A stretch of 64,000 nucleotides of DNA from Brevibacillus aydinogluensis (lineage in GTDB: Bacteria > Bacillota > Bacilli > Brevibacillales > Brevibacillaceae): assembly GCF_031954365.1 (NCBI RefSeq), contig NZ_JAUSVZ010000001.1; one strand, given 5' to 3'. Below are positions 23,311 through 31,320 of this stretch, piece after piece. Below the pieces are notes generated by a model, which made no database searches, was not told the DNA's origin, and saw only the letters and a program-made list of their open reading frames with translations. Both the position numbers and the translations under genes were made by a program. Within the stretch, counting starts at the first letter, position 1; each line of letters opens with the position of its first letter.

Positions 23311-23486
23311 AGATTGTGCTCGATCAGTTTGTTGCGCGCGTACGGGTCCCCTTCTGCCATCAGCTTCAGGTATTTTTCCTCTTCTGTATCGGGCAGTGGC
23401 TGGGGAAACGCGTTGTTCTTGACGTAGGCCACAAACAGCATGAGTTCCTTGAACAACAGGGAAAGCGCCGCTAAGATGCTGGACAC
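23293..23486 (-). CDS. sigK: sigK segment 1: N-terminal part of pro-sigma-K (spoIVCB-like)
   Basis: The segment begins at GTG 23486 behind GGAGGTGGCAGAC and encodes the hydrophobic pro-sequence MSSILAALSLLFKELMLFV (cleaved by SpoIVFB in the family), AYVKNNAFPQPLP, EEEKYLKLMAEGD and IEHNLRLVAHI. This matches pro-SigK closely over its whole length. In the unrearranged chromosome the frame ends four codons after the junction (VNTL, then stop). The 194 bp here, 144 bp of segment 2 and 373 bp of segment 3 add to 711 bp, exactly 237 codons with stop. A sigma-E type promoter should lie upstream, but only a weak CATATGGA sequence near 23523 was noticed. Confidence 0.95.
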
Positions 23487-23680
23487 GTCTGCCACCTCCA
23501 CGTCTGGATGCTTACTCCTATCCATATGTGGGCGGCTGCCCATGCGTGCCTGTACGGGAAAAAGGACGGCGCGAACGGAACGGCTGGGGGAACCGTGATC
23601 GGCCAGGGGGTGATCTGAAGCCTTTAAGCCAAAGTGACGCCCCGGAACGCGTCGCCGGGGCTGGAAAAGGTGCATGCCGA

Positions 23681-23863
23681 TCATTGGGCGTCGGTAATGC
23701 GCAGATAGGAAATGTTTTGCACGTTGATCACGATGTCATCGTATTGAAGCCACCCGTCGCTGAGGTTGGCAATCATCTGGACGATCTCTTCCGGTTCGCT
23801 CGACCGGATGGTAACGGATTCGCCTCCGGAAAAATAAAAGGTGATGTTTTTTACCGCCTTCAT
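23681..23863 (-). CDS. Conserved-looking small protein, unknown function (60 aa)
   Basis: The sequence begins MKAVKNITFYFSGGESVTIR, with a beta-rich middle and an end at NVQNISYLRITDAQ. The ATG at 23863 follows AAAGGAGACTGGTACAG, so translation is likely. A small hairpin (GCCCCGG...CCGGGGC, 23639-23661) lies behind it and before sigK. I do not recognise the family. Confidence 0.65.
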   Translation of the reverse strand: MKAVKNITFYFSGGESVTIRSSEPEEIVQMIANLSDGWLQYDDIVINVQNISYLRITDAQ

Positions 23864-24062
23864 CTGTACCAGTCTCCTTTTCGCAGCTTGCCACTGAGGC
23901 AGGGTGTTCACGGGAACGAGGACTTTGGTTCAGGTGCCGCGCGCCTCCTTCCCTACACCTCATGTATCGGTAAAATCGCGAAATTCTGAAAGTGCCGGTT
24001 GAGAAGGATTTCGTTGGTTTATGTGTTCGCGTCGCATTTGCCAGGATGCCGGAGACGATAGA

Positions 24063-24737
24063 ATGGAATTGGATGGCTTGTTTATGAAAATCATGCAGGA
24101 AGAGGTTCGTATGAGTGATGTATTCCGTTACGTGTCCAATCATGCGGAGATTGGCGTTGGACTTGCGCTGCTGGATGAACAGGAAGACTATGTGTTCTTT
24201 CTAGCTGGAACAAGACACAAGTTCACTTCAAATGAATTATTTTACGCTGGAATTGGCGGTCATCTGGAACCAGGAGAAGATTTGCTGTCGTGCGGAAAAA
24301 GAGAAGCGATGGAAGAAATCGGAGCGGAGGTGCACATACAGTGTTCACCCGTAAATCCGGTGTACATCTCCAAAGACAAGGAAATCCGGACCATTACCAT
24401 GACAGATGAATGCAAACCGCTGGCCATTTCTGAAATGATACATCCGAGCGGTAGTCCCAGGGAAGGGGAGATCTATTACCTGGTCATCTATCAGGCAACA
24501 TTGAGATCGTCACTCACACACTTGAAAACAGATGAAGTATCCGGGGTCATTGCCATGAAGAAAGAGCAGGTCAAGAAAGGGGTTTTCCGCAGAGCCACCC
24601 TGCAAACGCTTGTGGACGAAGGGGCTCGCCTGATCGCAAGCAGTCCCCACATCCAGCCTGATGTGATTGTCTATCCGATCGGAACGGCTGAGGCATTGTC
24701 ATACTACTTGAATTACATGGAAAGCAATCAACGTTGA
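24063..24737 (+). CDS. NUDIX hydrolase family protein
   Basis: The 224-aa protein has a clear NUDIX box GGHLEPGEDLLSCGKREAMEEIGAEV (pattern G-x5-E-x7-R-E-U-x-E-E-x-G-U), which binds Mg and hydrolyses nucleoside diphosphates linked to another moiety. The C-terminal 100 residues are not a known add-on to me. Two starts are possible: ATG 24063 behind GGAGAC and ATG 24111 behind GGAAGAGG. It is monocistronic with a terminator behind it. The substrate is unknown. Confidence 0.85.
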   Translation: MELDGLFMKIMQEEVRMSDVFRYVSNHAEIGVGLALLDEQEDYVFFLAGTRHKFTSNELFYAGIGGHLEPGEDLLSCGKREAMEEIGAEVHIQCSPVNPVYISKDKEIRTITMTDECKPLAISEMIHPSGSPREGEIYYLVIYQATLRSSLTHLKTDEVSGVIAMKKEQVKKGVFRRATLQTLVDEGARLIASSPHIQPDVIVYPIGTAEALSYYLNYMESNQR

Positions 24738-24795
24738 TGACCGTTTGTGTACTTTAAGGACTTCCACCATACCTTCCACATATGAACAAGAGCGT

Positions 24796-24842
24796 GAGTC
24801 GAGCCATGTCCGAATCGTGAAAATGGCTCGACTCCTTTTATT
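24796..24842 (+). terminator. Terminator after the NUDIX gene
   Basis: GAGTCGAGCCAT and ATGGCTCGACTC, 12-bp perfect stem followed by CTTTTATTCTTT. It also serves the convergent LOG gene side. Confidence 0.85.
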
Positions 24843-24853
24843 CTTTCATTTGC

Positions 24854-25435
24854 CTATTCGTCTTTTTGCCCCCACTTGTTCGACAGTTCCGGCCGTTGAT
24901 AGGCGGCCAGTTTGTCCAGCAGGCGGGCCGGGTCGCTGTCGCTGACGAGCAGGTCGGCGTGGGAGGAGGGCATGAACCCGGCGCTTACGGCGTTCCCAAT
25001 CATCTGCAGGAGCGGCGTGTAGTACCCGTTGACGTTGAGAATGCCCACCGGTTTTTGGTGGATGCCCAACTGGCACCAACTGACGGCTTCAAACAGTTCT
25101 TCCCACGTACCGTAGCCGCCGGGGAGGGCGATAAAGGCATCCGACAGCTCAGCCATTTTCGCTTTCCGCTCGTGCATGTCAGCCACTTCGTAGAATTGGC
25201 TCAATCCCGTGTGGGCCATTTCGCCGCGAAACAATCCGCGGGGCATCACCCCGATCGCTGTGCCTCCAGATTCCAGCACGGCATTTGCGGTGCAGCCCAT
25301 CAGCCCCATGTTGGATCCGCCGTAGACCAACCCCAGTCCCCGCCGGGCAATCTCTTGGCCAAGTTTTCGGGCCGTCTCGGCGTACACTGCATCGACGCCC
25401 GGATTGGAGCCGGCGTAGACACATACATTGTTCAT
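24854..25435 (-). CDS. LOG family protein (YvdD-like nucleotide 5'-monophosphate phosphoribohydrolase)
   Basis: The 193-aa protein has a Rossmann-type fold beginning VCVYAGSNPG, then GLVYGGSNMGLMG, and the family motif PGGYGTWEELFE (PGGxGTxxE) near residue 105. Preceding Arg/Lys residues (MHERKAKM) complete the active site. LOG enzymes release the base from cytokinin ribosides or AMP/GMP-type nucleotides. In bacilli the cellular role is unclear. The start ATG follows AGGAGGGAGAAATC. The old label 'lysine decarboxylase' for this family is not supported. Confidence 0.9.
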   Translation of the reverse strand: MNNVCVYAGSNPGVDAVYAETARKLGQEIARRGLGLVYGGSNMGLMGCTANAVLESGGTAIGVMPRGLFRGEMAHTGLSQFYEVADMHERKAKMAELSDAFIALPGGYGTWEELFEAVSWCQLGIHQKPVGILNVNGYYTPLLQMIGNAVSAGFMPSSHADLLVSDSDPARLLDKLAAYQRPELSNKWGQKDE

Positions 25436-25522
25436 GATTTCTCCCTCCTGTCTCTCTGATTGACTCTCTTTTCACCACCGTATAGTATACCAGCGATTGC
25501 AGAAAAAGGAAGGAAGAGGAGC

Positions 25523-25713
25523 ATGACCATAGTCGAGTTTCAGCAATGGGTTTCCCGGTTTTACAGCAGTCCCGGCTGGACGAGTACGGACCGTTTATCC
25601 GGACCGGTTTTTTAATGGAAGAAGTGGGCGAGCTGGCATTAGCCGTCCGCGCCGCGGAAATCCGCCGGGATCGGCCGGACGCGTCGCCGAAACAAACTGC
25701 TGAACAGGTTTAA
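25523..25713 (+). pseudogene. Broken MazG-like nucleotide pyrophosphohydrolase gene
   Basis: The first frame encodes MTIVEFQQWVSRFYSSPGWT behind AGGAAGAGGAGC and then shifts. The continuation in another frame reads EYGPFIRTGFLMEEVGELAL and VRAAEIRRDRPDASPKQTAEQV, then stops at 25711. EEVGELA is the metal-binding EExxE-type motif of MazG-like all-alpha NTP pyrophosphatases. A frameshift sits near 25570-25590 and the C-terminal helices are missing, so the gene is dead or the sequence has an indel plus a true truncation. Confidence 0.75.
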
Positions 25714-25891
25714 CAGCCAGTCTGACAAAGCAGGCTCATAGCAGAAGCAGATGCCGACGCATCGGTGGAGCTTGGTGTGGAACGATGTTACATTACCTCA
25801 GTCGGATGGGTGCCTTGCGGGGATAATCATGCGGGTGTGCGGGAAATGTAACCATATCGACAAGACTATTTCAGTTTGGTATGGAGGATCA

Positions 25892-27517
25892 ATGGTGTTG
25901 CGAAAAACATGTGCCGCACTGCTTGTCACTGCCCTGATGTCCCTCTCAATTGTCTCCTGCGGCGGTCCGCATGCGGACGAGACGCCCCAGCCCCGGACAG
26001 CCCGTCTCCAAGCGACTGGCGATCGCCCAAAGGTCATCGTCCTGCTGGTCGATTCCCTGCTGTCCTCGTCAATCGACCGGCTGCTCGCCGCCAACAAGCT
26101 GCCGGCGCTCCGGTTTCTCATCGAAAACGGCGTCTACAAGCGGGATGTCATCAGTTCCTTTCCCACCATGTCACTCACCGTCGACAGTTCGCTGTTGACC
26201 GGAACCTATGCCGACGGGCACGGAATTCCCGGACTGCTCTGGTATCATTCCGCGGAAAAGCGGATCGTCAACTACGGCGACGGCTCGCGTGTTGCGTGGC
26301 AGTACGGTCCCCGGCAACTGCTGACGGACAGCTTGTACAACCTGAATCAGCAGCATCTCTCCAAGCGGGTTGAGACGCTGCATGAAGAGCTGGATCAGGC
26401 GGGACTCACCTCCGCCTCCATCAACGGTCTGATCTATCGGGGCAACGTTCCGCACGAACTGATCCTGCCGGCCAATCTGGCCAAGCTCGTCCTGAACACA
26501 CAGAAGATTTCCGTCAGGGGGCCGCATCTGCTCGGCTTCGGGACGCTGTCCAGAGTAACGCGTCAGCCGCTGCCGGAGGGGCCGCTGCAGGCGTTCGGCT
26601 TTAACGATGCCTACACCGCGCAGAGCCTCGTCAGCCTGGTGGGTGAGGGTCGGCTTCCGGATGTGACCGTTGCCTATTTTCCCGACATGGACGGCCGGCT
26701 GCACAAAAACGGCCCCGATGATACGTCCGGCGTAGAAACCTTGGACCGGCAGCTGCAGATCATCCTCAATGCGTTCGGCGATTGGCGGCGGGCGCTGGAA
26801 CACCATGTGTTTGTCGTCATCGGCGACAGCGGTGTGGCAGCGACGGCAGCGGACAGGACGGCTGCTGTCATCGAGCTGGACAAGAAGTTGACCGCAGCCG
26901 GGTATCGCGTCCTGCCGTTGGGAAGGCAGGCAGACACCCAAGACGATGTCGCAATTGCCGTCAACGGCCGGATGTGTTATGTATACGCCTTGTCGCCGCA
27001 AGCGACGCTGTCCGGGCTGGCCAACGCCTTGGGCAACGAACCGCGGATCGATCTGATCGCCTGGAAGGAAGGAGAGTGGGTACAGGTCCAACGCGGCGGC
27101 AGCGGCAACCGTCTGCGCTTCCGGCTTGGCGGAACGTACCGGGACCCGTACGGGCGCACATGGGACGTCGAGGGGGACTGGGCGGTGCTGGGCCTGGCCC
27201 GCGATGGCGTCACCGGGCGCATCCATTCACGGGCATACCCTGATGGCTTGAGCCGCCTGCATGGCGCGCTGCATTCGCATCCCGGTGAGTACCTGGTCGT
27301 GACGGCCATTCCCGGTGCCGAATTTCACGCCAACGGATCGCCCAACCATCCGGGCGGAGGCAACCACGGGGGACTGCATCGCGAGGACTCCCTGGTTCCC
27401 TTCATCGCAGCGGGGAAAGGGAGGCTGCCCGCACCGCCCGCCCGCATCGTGGACGTGAAGGCGTACCTGCTGTCGCTCATTAAGGCGAACCGCGGGCAGA
27501 TCAAAACAGGCCGTTGA
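25892..27517 (+). CDS. Alkaline-phosphatase-superfamily phosphodiesterase, lipoprotein
   Basis: The 541-aa protein has a lipoprotein signal (lipobox SIVS-Cys23), so it should be anchored outside the membrane. Residues about 45-380 form a type I phosphodiesterase/nucleotide pyrophosphatase-like domain: VIVLLVDSLL, the nucleophile region SFPTMSLTVDSSLLTGTY, GIPGLLWYH, AYFPDMDGRLHKNGPDD and VVIGDSGV. The C-terminal half contains GAEFHANGSPNHPGGGNHGGLHREDSLVPF, where further metal-binding Asp/His residues lie. The ATG at 25892 follows GGAGGATCA. The substrate is unknown. Confidence 0.82.
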   Translation: MVLRKTCAALLVTALMSLSIVSCGGPHADETPQPRTARLQATGDRPKVIVLLVDSLLSSSIDRLLAANKLPALRFLIENGVYKRDVISSFPTMSLTVDSSLLTGTYADGHGIPGLLWYHSAEKRIVNYGDGSRVAWQYGPRQLLTDSLYNLNQQHLSKRVETLHEELDQAGLTSASINGLIYRGNVPHELILPANLAKLVLNTQKISVRGPHLLGFGTLSRVTRQPLPEGPLQAFGFNDAYTAQSLVSLVGEGRLPDVTVAYFPDMDGRLHKNGPDDTSGVETLDRQLQIILNAFGDWRRALEHHVFVVIGDSGVAATAADRTAAVIELDKKLTAAGYRVLPLGRQADTQDDVAIAVNGRMCYVYALSPQATLSGLANALGNEPRIDLIAWKEGEWVQVQRGGSGNRLRFRLGGTYRDPYGRTWDVEGDWAVLGLARDGVTGRIHSRAYPDGLSRLHGALHSHPGEYLVVTAIPGAEFHANGSPNHPGGGNHGGLHREDSLVPFIAAGKGRLPAPPARIVDVKAYLLSLIKANRGQIKTGR

Positions 27518-27542
27518 CACGGAATGCACACGGAAAAGAAAA

Positions 27543-27567
27543 GCGGCCATCCTTTGCCGATGGCCGC
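27543..27567 (-). terminator. Terminator for the GreA-like gene (minus strand)
   Basis: GCGGCCATC, loop, GATGGCCGC, followed on the minus strand by TTTTCTTTTCC. It lies between convergent genes. Confidence 0.75.
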
Positions 27568-27614
27568 AGTCTATGAACTGTATATACACGGCGGAAGTGC
27601 CGTTGTTTTCCACG

Positions 27615-28061
27615 TTACCAGTCGACGAAGCGGACGGCGCGCACGATCACCTCTGTCGTGCCCATGGGCATTTCCAGGCGCAGTGTGTCGTCTACGGCCT
27701 GCATCAGCAACTGTCGACCGAGGGGCGACAGGAACGAGATGCGTCCCGCATCCGGATCGGTCTGTTCCGGGAAGCAGATCGTCAACTGCTCCTCGTATCC
27801 ATCTTCAACATAGTGCAGCGTTACTTGTGATCCGATCACCACTTTGGGCAGATCGGACGTTGTGTTCCCGGCTGTCTCTTGCAGCAGGGATTCCACTGTC
27901 GATACGTACAGATCCAGCCACTGGCTGGCTTTTTGGCGTTCGGCCGGTTTTCCGGCAAAATGCAAATCCAGGAATGGAGTGCGCTGTTCGTCAAAATAGA
28001 CAAGCTGCTCCACCAGTCGGCGGTGCAGGGGGGTGAGGGTGCTATGGTTCACCGTAATCAT
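27615..28061 (-). CDS. GreA/GreB family elongation-factor-like protein
   Basis: The 148-aa protein has a C-terminal FKBP-like GreA/GreB domain from about residue 72: KVVIGSQVTLHYVEDG, then GRISFLSPLGRQLLMQAVDD. The N-terminal 70 residues form a helical region that resembles the coiled-coil arm only loosely, without the two acidic residues I would expect at the tip for RNA cleavage. It probably binds RNA polymerase or is a GreA paralogue. The start ATG at 28061 has AGGAG seven bases upstream. It is a single-gene transcript. Confidence 0.8.
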   Translation of the reverse strand: MITVNHSTLTPLHRRLVEQLVYFDEQRTPFLDLHFAGKPAERQKASQWLDLYVSTVESLLQETAGNTTSDLPKVVIGSQVTLHYVEDGYEEQLTICFPEQTDPDAGRISFLSPLGRQLLMQAVDDTLRLEMPMGTTEVIVRAVRFVDW

Positions 28062-28263
28062 CTCCTATTCGTATTGGAATGGACCACCGTTCAGCAAAGG
28101 TTGTGAGTCGCCAGGGCGTTCGCCTCATCTTCATACTGCAATCTCCTCCGAATAAAAGAATGTGGCCCCCTGCTCAAACGCATGGGACCTTGCTTCCATT
28201 TTACCTTATTTGAGGAAAAATACAACATGCTTTCCAGTGACACTTAGGACTTTGCCTGCAACA

Positions 28264-28293
28264 CGAAAACCCTTGCACCTGCAAGGGGTTTCG
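28264..28293 (-). terminator. Terminator after the YtkA/FixH-like lipoprotein gene
   Basis: GAAACCCCTTGC, loop AGGT, GCAAGGGTTTTC on the minus strand, just behind the stop codon at 28300. Confidence 0.8.
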
Positions 28294-28299
28294 CTGCGA

Positions 28300-29103
28300 T
28301 TATCGGACGTGGAGGGTGTACTCCTTATGGTCGTGGATCGTTTCGTCTTTTTCCACGTGGACGTTGACCGTGTAGTCACCGGAAGCGGGCAGGGTGACGG
28401 ATGCGCTGTATACGCCCGGCTGCGTTTCCGCGGCGTCGACAAACTGATGGCGTTCTTCGCCTGCGCGCCAGTATTCAAAACGTACCGCGGCTTTGCTAAG
28501 CGGCTGGTTGTCTTTTGTCAGGCTGACGGTCAAAGCGGCCGTTTCGTTGGCTGTGAGCGTGTCAGCTGCTTGAAAGTGATAGTTGATGCCGCTGGTGTGC
28601 TGGTGGTCCGCGCCGTGTTCACCGCCGTGTCCGTGATTGACGGCTTGTCCGCTGCCGTGACCGTCATGGCCGGCTGCGTCATGGTTCTCCGGTTGAGACG
28701 TGGGTTGGTCGCTGCCGGCTGCCTTGACCGTAAAAGGATGCTTCTGCATGTTGTGGAAGTCACGCGCGGTCACGTGGTACATCACGTAGTAGGAGCCGGG
28801 TTCGGCAAATGATGTTTGCGCCGTGTAGACGCCGTCTTTTGCCAGCGTCGCGGGGATCGTTGCGTGCTGTTCCTGCCCGTCTTTCCACAGTTCAAACTCC
28901 ACGCTGCTGGCGTCGTTGACGGGAGCGCCGTCCTGTGTCACCGTGACCGCAAAGGTGATCGCTTCTCCGGCGACCGGTTCCTTCGGCGTGAGCGCCAGCA
29001 CCACCTCCACCGGACTGGCGGACGGCACGGCTTCTTCCTGGCCGCCGCAGCCAGCGGCCATCAGAGCCAGTGCCCCGATCAACGCGGCTATGTATCGCTT
29101 CAT
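28300..29103 (-). CDS. Lipoprotein with two YtkA/FixH-like beta domains and a His-rich linker
   Basis: The 267-aa protein has a lipobox (LMAAG-Cys19). Two similar Ig-like domains are seen, about residues 30-128 and 172-266, each with a (F/Y)E-x-W-x-(D/A)G motif and an ...PGxY... strand, so an internal duplication is likely. The linker (about 133-170) holds HDAAGHDGHGSG, NHGHGGEHGADHQH, rich in His and Asp and able to bind metal ions such as copper. YtkA/FixH-like proteins are linked to copper handling and cytochrome oxidase assembly, and that role is inferred. The disulfide genes bdbC/trx lie next door in the same direction. Confidence 0.82.
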   Translation of the reverse strand: MKRYIAALIGALALMAAGCGGQEEAVPSASPVEVVLALTPKEPVAGEAITFAVTVTQDGAPVNDASSVEFELWKDGQEQHATIPATLAKDGVYTAQTSFAEPGSYYVMYHVTARDFHNMQKHPFTVKAAGSDQPTSQPENHDAAGHDGHGSGQAVNHGHGGEHGADHQHTSGINYHFQAADTLTANETAALTVSLTKDNQPLSKAAVRFEYWRAGEERHQFVDAAETQPGVYSASVTLPASGDYTVNVHVEKDETIHDHKEYTLHVR

Positions 29104-29318
29104 GCTGAATGACCCCTCTTTCTTCCTGTTCCCGACGGGTTGTCAGACGCCGTCGGATGATCGCTTTTTCTCAGATACGAGGCTCGATTGAGGATGACCC
29201 ACCTCCCTCAATTATAGGCAAGAACAGGGAAAAGCCTAATGGCTCGAACGGGCTATTTCCGGACAGATGGATGGATCGTTCACACAACTGCCATTTTTAT
29301 GGCCAACAACACGGAAAA

Positions 29319-29340
29319 ACCTCCCGCGGGGGGAGGCTCA
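29319..29340 (-). terminator. Terminator of the thioredoxin/bdbC operon
   Basis: CCTCCC, loop CCCGC, GGGAGG then TTTTTCCG on the minus strand, directly behind the thioredoxin-like gene. Confidence 0.8.
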
Positions 29341-29342
29341 TG

Positions 29343-29810
29343 TCATTTCGTTTGCTCCTGGAACCAGGCTTTCAGCTGCTCGCCGGTTTGTCCGCCGACG
29401 AGGCGGGAGACTTCCTTGCCGTCCTTGTAGTGGACCAGGGTAGGGGTATACTCGATGCCGTACGCGTCCCAACTGGCGCTGAATTCCAGCAGATTGTGCT
29501 TTTTGACGTCCACGTTCAGCTCTTTGGCCACCGGCACCAGGACGGGCGTGGTAGCCCGGCAGTGCTCGCAGGTGGGGCTGTAAAAGTAGACGAACAGTTC
29601 CTCTTTTTCGTCCAGCTTTGCTTTCAGTTGATCCGGGAGAATCTGGTTGTCGTAAAGCGGATCGTTTAGTTGTTCGATCGTGGCCGGATGCAGGTTGGCT
29701 TTGCCGAAGGGATTGCCTTCCGCTGCCTTTTTGTTCGCGATGTCGGAGTAGACAATTGCGGCGATCAACAGGGCGGCCACAATGACTGAAAGAACAATGA
29801 CCTTTTTCAT
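29343..29810 (-). CDS. Membrane-anchored thioredoxin-like protein (BdbA type)
   Basis: The 155-aa protein has an N-terminal membrane anchor (residues 4-22) and an extracytoplasmic thioredoxin domain with active site Cys81-Glu-His-Cys84 (SPTCEHC) and a cis-proline segment YTPTLVHYKDG. It is the thiol oxidase partner of the DsbB-like protein encoded 3 bp upstream. Together they should introduce disulfides into exported proteins. CEHC is not the usual CPxC, so redox potential may differ. The ATG is at 29810. Confidence 0.88.
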   Translation of the reverse strand: MKKVIVLSVIVAALLIAAIVYSDIANKKAAEGNPFGKANLHPATIEQLNDPLYDNQILPDQLKAKLDEKEELFVYFYSPTCEHCRATTPVLVPVAKELNVDVKKHNLLEFSASWDAYGIEYTPTLVHYKDGKEVSRLVGGQTGEQLKAWFQEQTK

Positions 29811-29813
29811 GAC

Positions 29814-30242
29814 TTAGCACTCCTTTTCGTATCTGCGAATGTAGATTTGCAGCACAGCAATCATGATGAAGGCGACCAGGGCGAGAAAAGGTATGGTGAT
29901 AAAGCCAAACCAGTTGATATAGTCCGTGTTGCAGGGAATGATGCCGCAAGCATTACCCAGATCGTACAGAGCGGGCACTTTTTGAATCAGATAGTGGTAC
30001 AGGGAGATGCACCCGCCGATGACAGAAAGGATCAAGGCGTATGATGACATGCGGTAATCTTTTTTTACGGCGGCGACTCCCAACAGAATGACCAGCGGGT
30101 ACATGAAAATCCGCTGGAACCAGCACAGTTCACAGGGAATGTATTTCATCACCTCCGAAAAAAACAGGCTTCCAGCTGTAGCGATGAGTGATACCACCCA
30201 TGAACCGAACAGCGCGTATTCTTTTATTTGTTCTCGTCGCAT
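29814..30242 (-). CDS. bdbC: Disulfide bond formation protein, DsbB family (BdbC)
   Basis: The 142-aa membrane protein has four helices. It has the quinone-facing cysteine pair in PCELCWFQR (about residues 36-44) and the second pair in NACGIIPCN (about 98-106), the two DsbB redox centres. It reoxidises the adjacent thioredoxin-like protein and passes electrons to quinone. The ATG at 30242 follows GAGGTGTTGAT. It forms a two-gene operon with the thioredoxin gene. In B. subtilis, BdbC works with BdbD for competence protein ComGC and other targets. Confidence 0.9.
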   Translation of the reverse strand: MRREQIKEYALFGSWVVSLIATAGSLFFSEVMKYIPCELCWFQRIFMYPLVILLGVAAVKKDYRMSSYALILSVIGGCISLYHYLIQKVPALYDLGNACGIIPCNTDYINWFGFITIPFLALVAFIMIAVLQIYIRRYEKEC

Positions 30243-30446
30243 ATCAACACCTCGTCCTCATCTTATCACACATTACGAATGGGAAGTAACTTATTTAAAG
30301 TAATTTTTTGAAAGACATTGATTGCCCAAAAAAGCGACGCCGGCAGTTGTCGGCGGCGGGATGGCTTGTCCCGGTTGCTGCCCTGTGCAGCGGATCAAAA
30401 TTCCAAAGACACGCGCAAAAAAGCCGCCGAAATCATACGGCGGCAG

Positions 30447-31235
30447 CTAGCGAAGATGGATGCGCGGCGAGGGATACACCTCACGCACCGGTACGTACAC
30501 GTAGCGAAGCGACGGCCACTCCACCAGCAAAATACCGCCCTGCCATGAGGCCGCGCCGCCGTCGATGCCGATCAGGTTGCCGCGCCGCCACACCCCGTTC
30601 CCGGTATAGCCGGGGAGCATGGAAACAGGCGTGTGGCCAAATACGATCACCGTTTCTCCCCTGTATGACTGGTAAAACGGCTGGCGGATCCAGAGGAGGT
30701 CTTCGGGCCGCTGCTGGTCGAGCGGGATGCCGGGACGGATGCCGGCGTGAACGAAGAGGGCGGCCGGAGCCCCGGATGCCGGATCGGCTGGCATTTCCAC
30801 GTACAGCGGCAGGGAGGCGAGCGAAGGCAGCAGATAGGAATAGCGGGAGAGAATGTATCTGCGTGCCGATTCCTGATCGTTCAAAGCGGGAAGGCCGCCC
30901 AGGAAGGCGCGCCGCAGGGACTGTCGGCCGAGATAGGAGCGGATGGTGGCGTCACCGCCGTTGATCCGCAAGTAAAGGTTGGCGTCCCCCTTTCCTTCCA
31001 ACCAATCCTGCAGCATCTGCTCGTGATTGCCCTTGATGAGAACGATTCGGTCCGGATAGGTTTGTCTCAAATTCAGCAGGTACTGCAGTGCCTCCCTCGA
31101 CTGCGGTCCACGGTCCACCACGTCCCCCAGGACGTACAGGCGATCGCCCTGCTGCGGAGAAAAGCTGACGCGATCCAACGCTGTCCGCAGCACCTCATAG
31201 TGACCGTGAATATCCGACACCAAATAAATGGCCAT
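30447..31235 (-). CDS. PPP-family serine/threonine protein phosphatase (metallophosphoesterase)
   Basis: The 262-aa protein has all PPP signature blocks: SDIHGHYE (GDxHG type), LGDVVDRGPQS (GDxxDRG) and KGNHEQM (GNHE), followed by later metal ligands in FVHAG and FGHTPV. Bacterial members dephosphorylate proteins or diadenosine tetraphosphate (PrpE/ApaH-like). No signal peptide. The start at 31235 follows GAGGGGGTGTCGGC. It is divergent from the sirtuin gene. Confidence 0.88.
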   Translation of the reverse strand: MAIYLVSDIHGHYEVLRTALDRVSFSPQQGDRLYVLGDVVDRGPQSREALQYLLNLRQTYPDRIVLIKGNHEQMLQDWLEGKGDANLYLRINGGDATIRSYLGRQSLRRAFLGGLPALNDQESARRYILSRYSYLLPSLASLPLYVEMPADPASGAPAALFVHAGIRPGIPLDQQRPEDLLWIRQPFYQSYRGETVIVFGHTPVSMLPGYTGNGVWRRGNLIGIDGGAASWQGGILLVEWPSLRYVYVPVREVYPSPRIHLR

Positions 31236-31320
31236 GCCGACACCCCCTCGTATACAAACACAACGCTCTTCCTATACAATATGTGGAGGAGACGTTTGCG
31301 TGAAAAGGGGAGAGACGCAG

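Noticed and set aside
22978..23427. Plus-strand ORF crossing the right attachment site of element B
   Set aside because: No good start, and it runs antisense through sigK segment 1. At most a remnant of an older gene.
24854..25435. Lysine decarboxylase annotation for the PGGYGTWEE protein
   Set aside because: This is the LOG family. The decarboxylase label is a known misannotation of that motif.
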